Positions 49,141 to 58,046 of a DNA stretch of 64,000 nucleotides are shown here, in pieces; positions within the stretch are counted from its first letter, which is position 1; each line of letters starts with the position of its first letter. The translations under genes were made by a program, and so were the position numbers. This stretch comes from Pseudomonas sputi (GTDB lineage: Bacteria > Pseudomonadota > Gammaproteobacteria > Pseudomonadales > Pseudomonadaceae): contig NZ_BQHI01000020.1 of assembly GCF_021603585.1 (NCBI RefSeq), positions 34,024-98,023 on the forward strand. The letters are read 5' to 3'. The notes below the pieces were generated by a model. That model ran no database searches, was not told the DNA's origin, and worked only from the letters and a program-made list of their open reading frames with translations.

Positions 49141-49839
49141 TCAAATAGTCACCAGCCCGCGTACACCTTCGGCTTCCATATTTTCGCCACGGCCCTGCTG
49201 CACGATCTCGCCCCGGGACATCACCAGGTACTGATCGGCCAGTTCGGCGGCAAAATCGTAGAACTGCTCCACCAGCAGGATTGCCATGTCGCCACGGGCG
49301 GCGAGCTTCTTGATCACCGCGCCGATTTCCTTGATCACCGAGGGCTGGATGCCTTCGGTGGGCTCGTCGAGGATCAGCAGCCGTGGACGGCTGGCCAATG
49401 CGCGGCCAATCGCAAGCTGTTGTTGCTGACCGCCGGACAGGTCGCCGCCGCGCCGCTGTTTCATTTGCAGCAGCACCGGGAACAGCTCGTAGATGAACGC
49501 CGGCACTTCCTTGGCTTCGCTGCCGGGGAAACGCGACAGCCCCATCAGCAGGTTTTCTTCCACGGTCAGCCGGCCGAAGATCTCCCGGCCCTGGGGCACG
49601 TAGGCGATCCCGGCGTGTACCCGTTGATGCGGTTTGAACGTGGTGATCGGTTGGCCTTCCCAGTTCACCGCGCCTTCCTTGGCCGGCAACAGGCCCATCA
49701 GGCATTTGAGCAGTGTGGTCTTGCCCACGCCGTTACGGCCGAGCAGACAGGTCACTTCGCCGACCTTCACGTCGAAGCTCAGGCCGCGCAGGATGTGGCT
49801 TCCGCCGTAATACTGGTGCAGCTTGTCGACTTGCAGCAT
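49141..49839 (-). CDS. urtE: Urea ABC transporter ATP-binding protein UrtE
   Basis: A 232-residue ATPase: the N terminus LQVDKLHQYYGGSHILRGL is the UrtE type; Walker A GRNGVGKTTLLKC near residue 34, signature LSGGQQQQLAIGRAL near 134, Walker B LLILDEPTEGIQPS near 153. It is a LivF homologue specific to urea import. 14 bases follow urtD. Confidence 0.96.
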   Translation of the reverse strand: MLQVDKLHQYYGGSHILRGLSFDVKVGEVTCLLGRNGVGKTTLLKCLMGLLPAKEGAVNWEGQPITTFKPHQRVHAGIAYVPQGREIFGRLTVEENLLMGLSRFPGSEAKEVPAFIYELFPVLLQMKQRRGGDLSGGQQQQLAIGRALASRPRLLILDEPTEGIQPSVIKEIGAVIKKLAARGDMAILLVEQFYDFAAELADQYLVMSRGEIVQQGRGENMEAEGVRGLVTI

Positions 49840-49853
49840 GTTGGAATTCCTCT

Positions 49854-50723
49854 TCAGCGGCCGAGATAGACTTCGATCACGCGCTCGTTGTCCTGCACCT
49901 GTTCCAGTGATCCCTCGGCCAGCACGCTGCCCTGATGCAACACGGTGACGTGGTCGGCAATCGAGCCGACGAAGCCCATGTCGTGTTCCACCACCATCAG
50001 CGAATGCTTGCCCGCCAACGACTTGAACAGCTCGGCGGTGAACTCGGTTTCGGCGTCGGTCATGCCCGCCACCGGTTCATCGAGCAGCAGCAATTGCGGG
50101 TCCTGCATCAGTAACATGCCGATTTCCAGAAACTGTTTCTGCCCGTGGGACAGCAGCCCCGCCGGGCGATTGACCGAAGGGGTCAGACGAATGGTGTCGA
50201 GCACTTCGCTGATCCGGTCTTTCTGCTCGCCGCTCAACGTCGCCCGCAGGCTGGCCCACACCGACTTGTCGGTTTTCTGCGCCAGCTCCAGGTTCTCGAA
50301 CACGCTCAACGCTTCGAACACCGTCGGTTTCTGAAACTTGCGACCGATCCCAGCCTGGGCGATCTGCACTTCGCTCATCTGCGTCAGGTCGAGGGTTTCA
50401 CCGAACCAGGCCTTGCCGTGGCTCGGCCGGGTCTTGCCGGTGATCACGTCCATCAGCGTGGTCTTGCCCGCGCCGTTGGGGCCGATGATGCAGCGCAGTT
50501 CGCCGACGCCGATGTACAGGTTCAGATTGTTCAGCGCCCGGAAGCCGTCGAAGCTGACGCTGATGTCTTCCAGGGTCAGGATCGTGCCGTGTCGGGTGTC
50601 GAGGCCCGGACCGACGCGTTGCCCGAGGCCGATCGAGTCGCGGCTGGTGCCTTCGTCCTTGTTGGGCTCCACCGGGAAAAAGGCCGGTTCCAGCATGAAT
50701 TCAGCGCTCGCCGTGACTCTCAT
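49854..50723 (-). CDS. urtD: Urea ABC transporter ATP-binding protein UrtD
   Basis: A 289-residue ATPase, LivG homologue: Walker A GPNGAGKTTLMDV near residue 79, signature region LLSHGQKQFLEIGMLL near 176, Walker B LLLLDEPVAGMTDAE near 196, switch His in VVEHDMGFVGSI. About 45 N-terminal residues precede the ATPase core, as usual for UrtD. Its start overlaps the urtC stop by four bases. Confidence 0.96.
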   Translation of the reverse strand: MRVTASAEFMLEPAFFPVEPNKDEGTSRDSIGLGQRVGPGLDTRHGTILTLEDISVSFDGFRALNNLNLYIGVGELRCIIGPNGAGKTTLMDVITGKTRPSHGKAWFGETLDLTQMSEVQIAQAGIGRKFQKPTVFEALSVFENLELAQKTDKSVWASLRATLSGEQKDRISEVLDTIRLTPSVNRPAGLLSHGQKQFLEIGMLLMQDPQLLLLDEPVAGMTDAETEFTAELFKSLAGKHSLMVVEHDMGFVGSIADHVTVLHQGSVLAEGSLEQVQDNERVIEVYLGR

Positions 50724-51799
50724 GATTCACCTCGTTTCTTCAGCAGACCGATCACGCCTTTGGGCAGGTACAACGTCACGACGATGAACAGTGCGCCAAG
50801 GAAGAACAGCCAGTATTCGGGGAAGGCCACGGTGAACCAGCTCTTCATGCCGTTGACCACACCGGCGCCGAGCAGCGGGCCGATCAGGGTGCCGCGCCCG
50901 CCAAGGGCCACCCACACGGCGGCTTCGATCGAGTTGGTCGGCGACATTTCGCTCGGGTTGATGATCCCCACCTGCGGCACGTATAACGCGCCGGCCAGAC
51001 CGCACAGCACCGCGCTCAACACCCAGACGAACAGCTTGAAACCGCGCGGGTCGTAGCCGCAGAACATCAGGCGATTCTCCGCATCGCGCAACGCCGTCAG
51101 CACCCGGCCGAACTTGCTGCGGGCCAGCCGCCAGCCGATGAACAGGCTTGCCACCAGCAGCAACACCGTCGTCAGAAACAGCACCGCGCGGGTGCCGGGC
51201 TCGGTGATGCCGAAACCGAGGATCGTGCGGAAATTGGTAAAGCCATTGTTGCCGCCGAAGCCGGTCTCGTTGCGGAAAAACAGCAGCATCCCGGCGAAGG
51301 TCAGGGCCTGGGTCATGATCGAGAAATACACGCCCTTGATCCGCGAGCGGAAGGCGAAGAACCCGAACACCAGCGCCAGCAACCCCGGCGCCAACACCAC
51401 CAGGCACATCGCCCAGAGGAAGCTGCCGGTGCCGCTCCAGTACCACGGTAACTCGGTCCACGACAGGAAGGTCATGAACGCCGGCAAGCCGTCGCCGGCG
51501 GCCTGGCGCATCAGGTACATGCCCATCGCATAGCCGCCGAGGGCAAAGAACAGGCCGTGACCCAGCGACAAGAGACCTGCGTAACCCCAGACCAGATCCA
51601 GTGCCAGGGCGACGATGGCGTAGCAGAGAATTTTGCCCACCAGCGTCAGGGTGTAAGCCGAGACATGCAGCGCGCTGTCTGCCGGCAACAACGACAGCAG
51701 CGGCAGGGCGATCAGCACGGCGAGCACCAGCGCGCCGATGGCGAGGGTGACTTTGGGGCCGGCCTTTTGCGTGGCCGTAATTAGTAGAGGCTGGTTCAT
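50720..51799 (-). CDS. urtC: Urea ABC transporter permease UrtC
   Basis: A 359-residue permease of about ten helices, LivM homologue: ALDLVWGYAGLLSLGHGLFFALGG in parts near residue 62, and the coupling segment LTALRDAENRLMFCGYDP near 233. Starts where urtB stops (one-base overlap) and overlaps urtD by four bases. Confidence 0.95.
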   Translation of the reverse strand: MNQPLLITATQKAGPKVTLAIGALVLAVLIALPLLSLLPADSALHVSAYTLTLVGKILCYAIVALALDLVWGYAGLLSLGHGLFFALGGYAMGMYLMRQAAGDGLPAFMTFLSWTELPWYWSGTGSFLWAMCLVVLAPGLLALVFGFFAFRSRIKGVYFSIMTQALTFAGMLLFFRNETGFGGNNGFTNFRTILGFGITEPGTRAVLFLTTVLLLVASLFIGWRLARSKFGRVLTALRDAENRLMFCGYDPRGFKLFVWVLSAVLCGLAGALYVPQVGIINPSEMSPTNSIEAAVWVALGGRGTLIGPLLGAGVVNGMKSWFTVAFPEYWLFFLGALFIVVTLYLPKGVIGLLKKRGES

Positions 51800-53301
51800 C
51801 AGTCGATCACCCGTCCTTTCAGTGCGAAGAGGCCTTGCGGACGTTTCTGGATGAACAGAATGATCAGCGCGAGGATCAGGATCTTGCCGAGCACCGCACC
51901 GATCTGCGGTTCGAGAATCTTGTTGGCGATGCCCAGGCCGAACGCGGCGAACACGCTGCCGGCCAGTTGGCCGACGCCGCCGAGCACCACCACCAGGAAC
52001 GAGTCGATGATGTAGCTCTGGCCGAGGTCCGGGCCGACGTTGCCGATCTGGCTCAGCGCCACGCCACCGAGCCCGGCGATGCCCGAGCCGAGGCCGAAGG
52101 CGAGCATGTCAACGCGCCCGGTGGGCACGCCGCAGCAGGCGGCCATGTTGCGGTTCTGGGTGACGGCGCGCACGTTCAGACCGAGGCGGGTCTTGTTCAG
52201 CAAAAGCCAGGTCAGCACCACCACGAACAGGGCGAAGGCGATGATCACGATGCGGTTGTACGGCAGCACCAGATTCGGCAGCACCTGAACCCCGCCGGAC
52301 AGCCACGCCGGGTTCGCCACTTCAACGTTCTGCGCACCGAACAGCAACCGGACAAGCTGAATCAGCATCAGGCTGATACCCCAGGTGGCGAGCAGGGTTT
52401 CCAGCGGTCGACCGTAGAGGTGACGAATCACCGTGCGCTCCAGGGCCATGCCGATTGCCGCCGTGACAAAGAACGCCACCGGCAGCGCAATCAGTGGATA
52501 GAACTCGATGGCCTGCGGCGCGTAGCGCTGGAACATCAACTGCACGACATAGGTCGAGTAGGCGCCGAGCATCAGCATCTCGCCGTGGGCCATGTTGATC
52601 ACACCCAGCAGACCGAAAGTGATCGCCAGCCCCAGGGCCGCGAGCAGCAGAATCGAACCGAGGGACATGCCGCTGAACGCCTGACCGAGCAGTTCGCCGA
52701 CCAGCAGTTTGCGTTTGACCTGGGCGAGGCTGGTTTCGGCAGCGGTGCGCACGTTGGCGTCGGTTTCGACACCAGGTTCGAGCAGGCCTTCGAGGCGGGT
52801 TCGGGCCAGCGGGTCGCCGGTTTCACCGAGCAGACGCACGGCCGCCAGGCGCACCGCCGGGTCTGTGTCGACCAGTTGCAGGTTGGCCAGCGCCAGGCTC
52901 AGGGCGGCGTGGACGCTTTCGTCTTGTTCGCCAGCCAGTTGCTGGTCGAGGAATTTCAGCTGCGCCGGTTTGGCGCTTTTCTGCAATTGCTGCGCGGCAG
53001 TCAGACGGGTTTTGGCGTCGGCCGCGAGCAATTGGTGGCTGGCCAGTGCGGTGTCGATCAGACCCCGCAGGCGGTTGTTCAGGCGCAGGGTTTTGGGTTG
53101 GCCGTCGACGGTCAGTTCGCCTTGTTGCAGGGCGTTGATCAGTTCGATGCGCGCCGGATCGGGCTGCGCGGCCCAGGCTTCCAGCAGTCTGGCCTGTTGC
53201 ATCGGGTTGGCGGCGACGAAGTCTTCGGCGTCGCCTGAATGGGCGGCCATCGGCAGCAAAAGTGCGATGGCCAGGAGCAAACGGTAAAGGGCAGTGGGCA
53301 T
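51799..53301 (-). CDS. urtB: Urea ABC transporter permease UrtB
   Basis: A 500-residue permease. A signal-like segment (1-21) is followed by about 180 residues of helical HEAT-like repeats (DPAVRLAAVRLLGETGD), then the LivH-like membrane domain from about residue 210 (FSGMSLGSILLLAALGLAIT). The periplasmic helical extension is typical of UrtB. ATG 53301 is chosen over the frame start 30 bases earlier, which lies in the repeat element. A 122-base composite palindrome lies between it and urtA. Confidence 0.95.
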   Translation of the reverse strand: MPTALYRLLLAIALLLPMAAHSGDAEDFVAANPMQQARLLEAWAAQPDPARIELINALQQGELTVDGQPKTLRLNNRLRGLIDTALASHQLLAADAKTRLTAAQQLQKSAKPAQLKFLDQQLAGEQDESVHAALSLALANLQLVDTDPAVRLAAVRLLGETGDPLARTRLEGLLEPGVETDANVRTAAETSLAQVKRKLLVGELLGQAFSGMSLGSILLLAALGLAITFGLLGVINMAHGEMLMLGAYSTYVVQLMFQRYAPQAIEFYPLIALPVAFFVTAAIGMALERTVIRHLYGRPLETLLATWGISLMLIQLVRLLFGAQNVEVANPAWLSGGVQVLPNLVLPYNRIVIIAFALFVVVLTWLLLNKTRLGLNVRAVTQNRNMAACCGVPTGRVDMLAFGLGSGIAGLGGVALSQIGNVGPDLGQSYIIDSFLVVVLGGVGQLAGSVFAAFGLGIANKILEPQIGAVLGKILILALIILFIQKRPQGLFALKGRVID

Positions 53302-53319
53302 AACGGGCGTTCCTGTAGT

Positions 53320-53441
53320 GATCGTTCCCACGCTCCGCGTGGGAATGCCTCAACGGACGCTCTGCGTCCGCTCTTGGGACGCAGAGCGTCCCCGGCTGCA
53401 TTCCCATGCAGACGGTTCGACGCCTCGACGTGGGAACGATC
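53320..53441. repeat. 122-bp composite palindromic element (MITE-like) between urtA and urtB
   Basis: Sister of the element at 46406: inverted ends GATCGTTCCCACG/CGTGGGAACGATC, an inner inverted pair GGACGCTCTGCGTCC/GGGACGCAGAGCGTCC, and the shared GACGGTTCGACGCCTCGAC segment. No coding capacity. Confidence 0.85.
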
Positions 53442-53458
53442 AGGTTGAGCGGGTTAAC

Positions 53459-54724
53459 TCAGTTGCTCTTCACCGCATAATCCGGCTTCTTGTCATTACC
53501 CGGAATGAACGGGCTCCACGGCTGCGCCCGAATCGGTCCTTCGGTCTGCCACACCACGTTGAACTGACCGTCGGCCTGGATCTCGCCGATCATCACCGGT
53601 TTGTGCAGGTGGTGATTGGTCTTGTCCATGGTCAGGGTGTAGCCGGACGGCGCGGCGAAGGTCTGGCCGCCGAGGGCTTCGCGGACCTTGTCGACGTCGG
53701 TCGATTTGGCTTTCTCCGCCGCTTGCGCCCACATGTGGATGCCGACGTATGTGGCTTCCATCGGGTCGTTGGTCACCGCTTTGTCGGCGCCCGGCAAGTT
53801 GTGTTTCTTCGCGTAGGCTTTCCAGTCATCGACGAACTTCTTGTTCACCGGGTTCTCCACCGACTCGAAGTAGTTCCACGCCGCGAGGTTGCCCACCAGC
53901 GGCTTGGTGTCGATGCCGCGCAGTTCTTCTTCGCCCACCGAGAACGCCACCACCGGTACGTCGGTCGCCTTCAGGCCCTGGTTGGCCAACTCTTTGTAGA
54001 ACGGCACGTTGGAGTCGCCATTCACGGTCGAAATCACAGCGGTCTTGCCGCCGGCCGAGAATTTTTTGATGTTGGCGACGATGGTTTGATAGTCGCTGTG
54101 GCCGAACGGGGTGTAGACCTCTTCGATGTCTTTATCCGCGACGCCTTTGGAATGCAGGAACGAACGCAGGATCTTGTTGGTGGTGCGCGGGTATACATAG
54201 TCGGTGCCGAGCAGGAAGTAGCGCTTGGCGCTGCCGCCTTCTTCGCTCATCAGGTATTCAACCGCCGGGATCGCTTGCTGGTTCGGCGCAGCACCGGTGT
54301 AGAACACGTTCGGCGACATCTCTTCGCCTTCGTATTGCACCGGGTAGAACAGCAGGCCGTTGAGTTCTTCGAACACCGGCAGCACCGATTTGCGCGACAC
54401 CGAAGTCCAGCAGCCGAACACCACCGCGACCTTGTCCTGGGTCAGCAGCTGCCGGCCCTTCTCCGCGAAGAGTGGCCAGTTCGACGCCGGGTCGACCACC
54501 ACCGGTTCAAGCATCTTGCCGTTCACTCCGCCCTTGGCGTTGATCTCGTCGATGGTCATCAACGCCATGTCCTTGAGCGATGTTTCGGAGATCGCCATGG
54601 TGCCGGACAACGAATGCAGAATCCCGACCTTGATGGTCTCGGCGGCCTGTACAGTCCAGGTCATGCCCATCGCGGCAATGGATGCCGTGAGTGTGAAAGC
54701 CTTGATCAAACTGCGACGCTTCAT
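53459..54724 (-). CDS. urtA: Urea ABC transporter substrate-binding protein UrtA
   Basis: A 421-residue precursor with an unusually twin-arginine-like signal (MKRRSLIKAF, hydrophobic to about 27, VQAAE). The mature part ETIKVGILHSLSGTMAISET and ATYVGIHMWAQAAEKA match UrtA. It binds urea for UrtBC. First gene of the urt operon; a sigma-54 promoter lies about 66 bases upstream, and a MITE-like hairpin follows. Confidence 0.96.
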   Translation of the reverse strand: MKRRSLIKAFTLTASIAAMGMTWTVQAAETIKVGILHSLSGTMAISETSLKDMALMTIDEINAKGGVNGKMLEPVVVDPASNWPLFAEKGRQLLTQDKVAVVFGCWTSVSRKSVLPVFEELNGLLFYPVQYEGEEMSPNVFYTGAAPNQQAIPAVEYLMSEEGGSAKRYFLLGTDYVYPRTTNKILRSFLHSKGVADKDIEEVYTPFGHSDYQTIVANIKKFSAGGKTAVISTVNGDSNVPFYKELANQGLKATDVPVVAFSVGEEELRGIDTKPLVGNLAAWNYFESVENPVNKKFVDDWKAYAKKHNLPGADKAVTNDPMEATYVGIHMWAQAAEKAKSTDVDKVREALGGQTFAAPSGYTLTMDKTNHHLHKPVMIGEIQADGQFNVVWQTEGPIRAQPWSPFIPGNDKKPDYAVKSN

Positions 54725-54949
54725 TGTGCGATCTCCATGAACGTTAAAGTTTTTTATGGTTGGCAGATGCGAACGACTGAAGGCTGTTTTGCAAGGGCTG
54801 TGCCCGGTCGGGATCGGGCAGCAAAAGGTCGGTTTAGAGCGGTTGCGCGCAGCGGTGGCGCACCAGGAGGGGACAGGCGGCAGGGTGTGGTGCGGGGAAG
54901 TGCTTCATTATGGTGCTGCCGCGAGGCGGCAGCGGGGATGCGTGACAGG
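54725..54949. promoter_or_regulatory. 225-bp urtA control region
   Basis: Holds the sigma-54 promoter and, further upstream, scattered GCACCA and TGGTGC half sites (around 54857 and 54893) that resemble NtrC half sites, but without the usual spacing. No gene is seen. Confidence 0.5.
54790..54805 (-). promoter_or_regulatory. Sigma-54 (-24/-12) promoter of urtABCDE
   Basis: Read on the minus strand: GGGCACAGCCCTTGCA, with GGCAC, five bases, then TTGCA, matching the RpoN core with correct spacing. One flanking consensus base (T before GGCAC) is changed. Confidence 0.75.
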
Positions 54950-55249
54950 TCAGTTCACGCCAGGCCAGGAGTCCACGTACTTGATGGTGAAATCAGGGTA
55001 AGAGTCGACGATTTGAATCTTGTAGTCAGGATACTGATCAACGATCTGCCATTTACCCACCGAGTCTGGCCATTGAGTGACTTGCTTCACTTTCAGATCG
55101 GGCCAGGAATTATCGATCTTTACTTTGTAATCCGGGTACGAGTTGACGAACTGGATCTTGCCGTAGATCTTCGAGACATCGACGGTCGTATCGGCCAGCA
55201 CCGCGCTGGATCCCACAAACAACAACGCGACAACAGCTGCTTTCAACAT
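54950..55249 (-). CDS. Small secreted protein of six YPD/WPD repeats
   Basis: A 99-residue precursor with a signal peptide (1-20, VLA). The mature part is six repeats of about 10-12 residues with the pattern V-D/N-S/Q-Y/W-PD-Y/L/F-K-V/I-K (SYPDYKVKI, SWPDLKVKQ, QYPDYKIQI, SYPDFTIKY and so on). Alternating hydrophobic residues suggest a small beta-solenoid or beta-flower fold. I do not recognise a named family. AGGA eight bases before ATG 55249 sets the start. It follows the metallophore permease gene on the same strand and may be its distal operon member. Confidence 0.78.
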   Translation of the reverse strand: MLKAAVVALLFVGSSAVLADTTVDVSKIYGKIQFVNSYPDYKVKIDNSWPDLKVKQVTQWPDSVGKWQIVDQYPDYKIQIVDSYPDFTIKYVDSWPGVN

Positions 55250-55294
55250 GACGCTCATCCTGAGAAAAAAACGGGTGCGCAGTCTAAGGCACGC

Positions 55295-56305
55295 TCAGCG
55301 GCGGCGCATCAGGCCGATGAAAAACAGCCCGCCGAGCGCTGCGGTGGCGACGCCAATCGGCAAGTCCTCCGGTGCGATAAGCGTCCGTGCTGCGACATCG
55401 ACCCATACCAGAAACACACTGCCGAGCAATACGCACACCGGCAGCAGACGCCGGTGCTCGGCACCGATCAGGCGCCGGGCAATGTGCGGCACCATCAGCC
55501 CGACAAAACCGATGGAGCCACTGATCGACACCAGCACTCCGGTCATCAACGAAGCGATCACAAACACCCGCAGGCGCACCGCCCGGGCATTCAGGCCGAG
55601 GGTGACGGCGGTCTGTTCGCCGGCCATCAAGGCGTTCAGTGGTCGGGCCATGCCGATCAGCAGAATCAACCCGAGCAACACGCTGAGCGCCGGCACCGCC
55701 AACAATTCCCAGCGCGCCAGGCCGAGGCCGCCGAGCATCCAGAACATCACCGCCGAGCTGGCCCGGTGATCGCCCATGAACAACAGCAGGTTGGCGATCG
55801 CCATCATCACGAACGACACCGCCACGCCACACAGCAGCAGACGATCACTGTCCAGCCGACCCTGACGGTTGGCGATGCCCAGCACCAGAAACATGCTCAA
55901 CAACGCGCCGATGAACGCGGCGATCGGCAAGGTCAGCAGGCCGACGATTTCGCCGATGTGCAGCACCACGATCACCGCGCCGAGGGTCGCACCGGAGGTG
56001 ACGCCGAGCAGGTGCGGATCGGCCAGCGGGTTGCGCGTGACCGCTTGCAGCACCGCGCCGATCAATGCCAGCCCGGCGCCGACCAGTGCACCGAGCAACA
56101 TGCGCGGCACGCGGATCAGCCAGACGATGTGCTCCTGGCCGGCGCTCCAGTCCGGCACGCCGAGGCCGAACAACTTGTGCAGCAGAATCCGCCACACCAC
56201 GTCCACCGGCACCCGCGCCGGGCCGAAGCCCAGCGACACCACGCACGACACCAGCAGCACGGCACCGAGGGCGATCAGCAGCAGCGCATAGCGACGATCG
56301 ATCAT
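55295..56305 (-). CDS. FecCD-type ABC transporter permease (metal-chelate uptake)
   Basis: A 336-residue permease with about ten helices of the BtuC/FecCD family: VWRILLHKLFG near 36, RVPRMLLGALVGAGLALIGA near 68 and the coupling region GFVGLMVPHIARRLIGAEHR near 272. It overlaps the binding-protein gene by four bases (ATGA). The order receptor-ATPase-binding protein-permease is as I recall for PAO1 PA2911-PA2914, a zinc-responsive set. Confidence 0.93.
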   Translation of the reverse strand: MIDRRYALLLIALGAVLLVSCVVSLGFGPARVPVDVVWRILLHKLFGLGVPDWSAGQEHIVWLIRVPRMLLGALVGAGLALIGAVLQAVTRNPLADPHLLGVTSGATLGAVIVVLHIGEIVGLLTLPIAAFIGALLSMFLVLGIANRQGRLDSDRLLLCGVAVSFVMMAIANLLLFMGDHRASSAVMFWMLGGLGLARWELLAVPALSVLLGLILLIGMARPLNALMAGEQTAVTLGLNARAVRLRVFVIASLMTGVLVSISGSIGFVGLMVPHIARRLIGAEHRRLLPVCVLLGSVFLVWVDVAARTLIAPEDLPIGVATAALGGLFFIGLMRRR

Positions 56306-57249
56306 TCGCCGTGGAAACCTTTGGCCAGGGTTTCCACCGCCAGCACGTTGTCGATCCCCGGCGTGGCCTGCACGTAAGGGATGATGATGAAACGCTGGTT
56401 CTTGATCGCGTCCACCGATTGCAGTGCCTTGTTCTTCAGCAGGAATTCAATCTTCTGCTCGGCCGTGATTTCGCTGTAGTCGACGATGACGATCACCTGC
56501 GGATTGCGCTCGACCACGGTCTCCCAGTTGACCCGGGTCCAGCTCGCTTCGACGTCATCGAGAACGTTGCGCCCGCCGGCGGCTTCGATCAGCGCTTGCG
56601 GCATGCCGAGGCGGCCGGAGGTCATGGCGCGGTCTTCGCCGCTGTCGTACAGGAACACCCGGGGTTTTTCCGCAGGCAGGTTTTTGCGGATGTCGGCGAC
56701 CTGGTTTTGCATGTCGGCGATCAGCGCGTTGGCGCGGTCCTGCACGTCGAAAATCTTTCCGAGGTTGCGCAGGTCGTTGTAGGTGTCATCCAGCGTGGCG
56801 GCCGGGCGCTTCATCACGAAGGCGCAGGACTCGGTCAGTTCATACACATTGATGCCCAGCGGTTGCAGGGTCTGCGGCGTGAGATCGCCGCCGACGCGCA
56901 TGCCGTAGTCCCAGCCGGCGAAGAAGAAATCGACGTTGGCGTTGAGCAGGGTTTCCACCGACGGGTACTTGGCTGCCAGTTCCGGCAAACCGTCGAGCAG
57001 CGACTGCATTTCAGGCGTCACCGACTTCCAGCCACTGACGCCGCTGTAGCCGGCCATCTTCGATTTGAGGCCGAGGGCGAGCATCATCTGGGTCATGTTG
57101 ATGTCGTGGCTGACCGCGTGTTGCGGCGCTTGCTGGAAGGTCACTTCGCGGTTGCAGCTGTGGATCGTCAGCGGGTACTTCGTGGCCTCGGCGAAGGCGT
57201 GGGTGGAGCCCAGCAACAGGGCGAGGCAAAGCAGGGAACGCACAGTCAT
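56302..57249 (-). CDS. Periplasmic metal-chelate binding protein of an ABC importer
   Basis: A 315-residue precursor with a signal peptide (1-20, AFA) and a class III binding fold (two lobes linked by a long helix). The N-terminal lobe reads YPLTIHSCNREVTFQQAP, with SHDINMTQMMLALGL. It carries more His, Met and Cys near the cleft than typical siderophore-binding proteins, but the ligand cannot be named from sequence. Overlaps both neighbours. Confidence 0.9.
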   Translation of the reverse strand: MTVRSLLCLALLLGSTHAFAEATKYPLTIHSCNREVTFQQAPQHAVSHDINMTQMMLALGLKSKMAGYSGVSGWKSVTPEMQSLLDGLPELAAKYPSVETLLNANVDFFFAGWDYGMRVGGDLTPQTLQPLGINVYELTESCAFVMKRPAATLDDTYNDLRNLGKIFDVQDRANALIADMQNQVADIRKNLPAEKPRVFLYDSGEDRAMTSGRLGMPQALIEAAGGRNVLDDVEASWTRVNWETVVERNPQVIVIVDYSEITAEQKIEFLLKNKALQSVDAIKNQRFIIIPYVQATPGIDNVLAVETLAKGFHGE

Positions 57250-58034
57250 GGTCGGGTTATCCAGGTGATTCGCGGGTAGCCGTGGAGGGGGTGTGGATCG
57301 ATCAATGCTTGAACGCCGAACACATCGCGCAGCAGTTCAACAGTGAGCACTTCTTGCGGCGTGCCGCTGGCGACGATCCGGCCGTGGTTGATCACGTACA
57401 AACGGTCGCAGAACGCGGCGGCCAGGTTCAGGTCGTGGATGCTTGCCAGCGTGCCGATCTGCAAACGCTTGACCAATTGCAACAGTTCCAGCTGATAGCG
57501 CGGGTCGAGGTGGTTGGTCGGCTCGTCGAGGATCAGCAGTTGTGGTTGCTGGGTCAGGGCGCGGGCGAGGATCACCCGCTGTTTTTCTCCGCCCGACAGC
57601 GTGGCGAATGCGTGGTCTTCGAAGCCATCGAGGCCCACGGATTTGAGGGCCTGGGTGGCGAGATGGCGGTCCTCCAGCGTGTCGCCGTCGAACAGACCTT
57701 TGTGCGGCGTGCGGCCCATGGCGACCACTTCTTCGACGGTCAGGCCGAAGGCGTCGGGGAATTCCTGCAGCACCACGGCGATGCGTTGCGCGCACCAGCG
57801 TGAAGATTGCTTCCACACGTTGTGATGATCGAGTCTGACCTCACCGTGTTCCGGCTGGCTGAAGCGATAGGCGCAGCGCAACAGGCTGGTCTTGCCGCTG
57901 CCGTTAGGCCCGATCAGCCCGACGAACTCACCGGCGGCCACCTGCAACGAGGCGTCACGCAGCTGGAACTGGTGATGGCAGTGGCCGTGGCCCAGAGGTG
58001 TCCAGGCGAGGTGGGTGAGGGACAGTGAGGTCAT
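57246..58034 (-). CDS. ABC transporter ATP-binding protein (metal-chelate uptake)
   Basis: A 262-residue FepC/BtuD-like ATPase: Walker A GPNGSGKTSLLRCA near residue 42, signature LSGGEKQRVILARAL near 144, Walker B LLILDEPTNHLDPRY near 163, and ASIHDLNLAAAFCD near 195. It powers the FecCD-type permease. 12 bases after the receptor gene; overlaps the binding-protein gene by four bases. Confidence 0.94.
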   Translation of the reverse strand: MTSLSLTHLAWTPLGHGHCHHQFQLRDASLQVAAGEFVGLIGPNGSGKTSLLRCAYRFSQPEHGEVRLDHHNVWKQSSRWCAQRIAVVLQEFPDAFGLTVEEVVAMGRTPHKGLFDGDTLEDRHLATQALKSVGLDGFEDHAFATLSGGEKQRVILARALTQQPQLLILDEPTNHLDPRYQLELLQLVKRLQIGTLASIHDLNLAAAFCDRLYVINHGRIVASGTPQEVLTVELLRDVFGVQALIDPHPLHGYPRITWITRP

Positions 58035-58046
58035 TTCGTTCCTGTT

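Noticed and set aside
53294-56377. A 1027-codon open frame on the plus strand
   Set aside because: It runs antisense through urtA, the repeat protein and the FecCD permease, is rich in His/Gln/Arg as expected of a GC-rich shadow frame, and has no recognisable domain.
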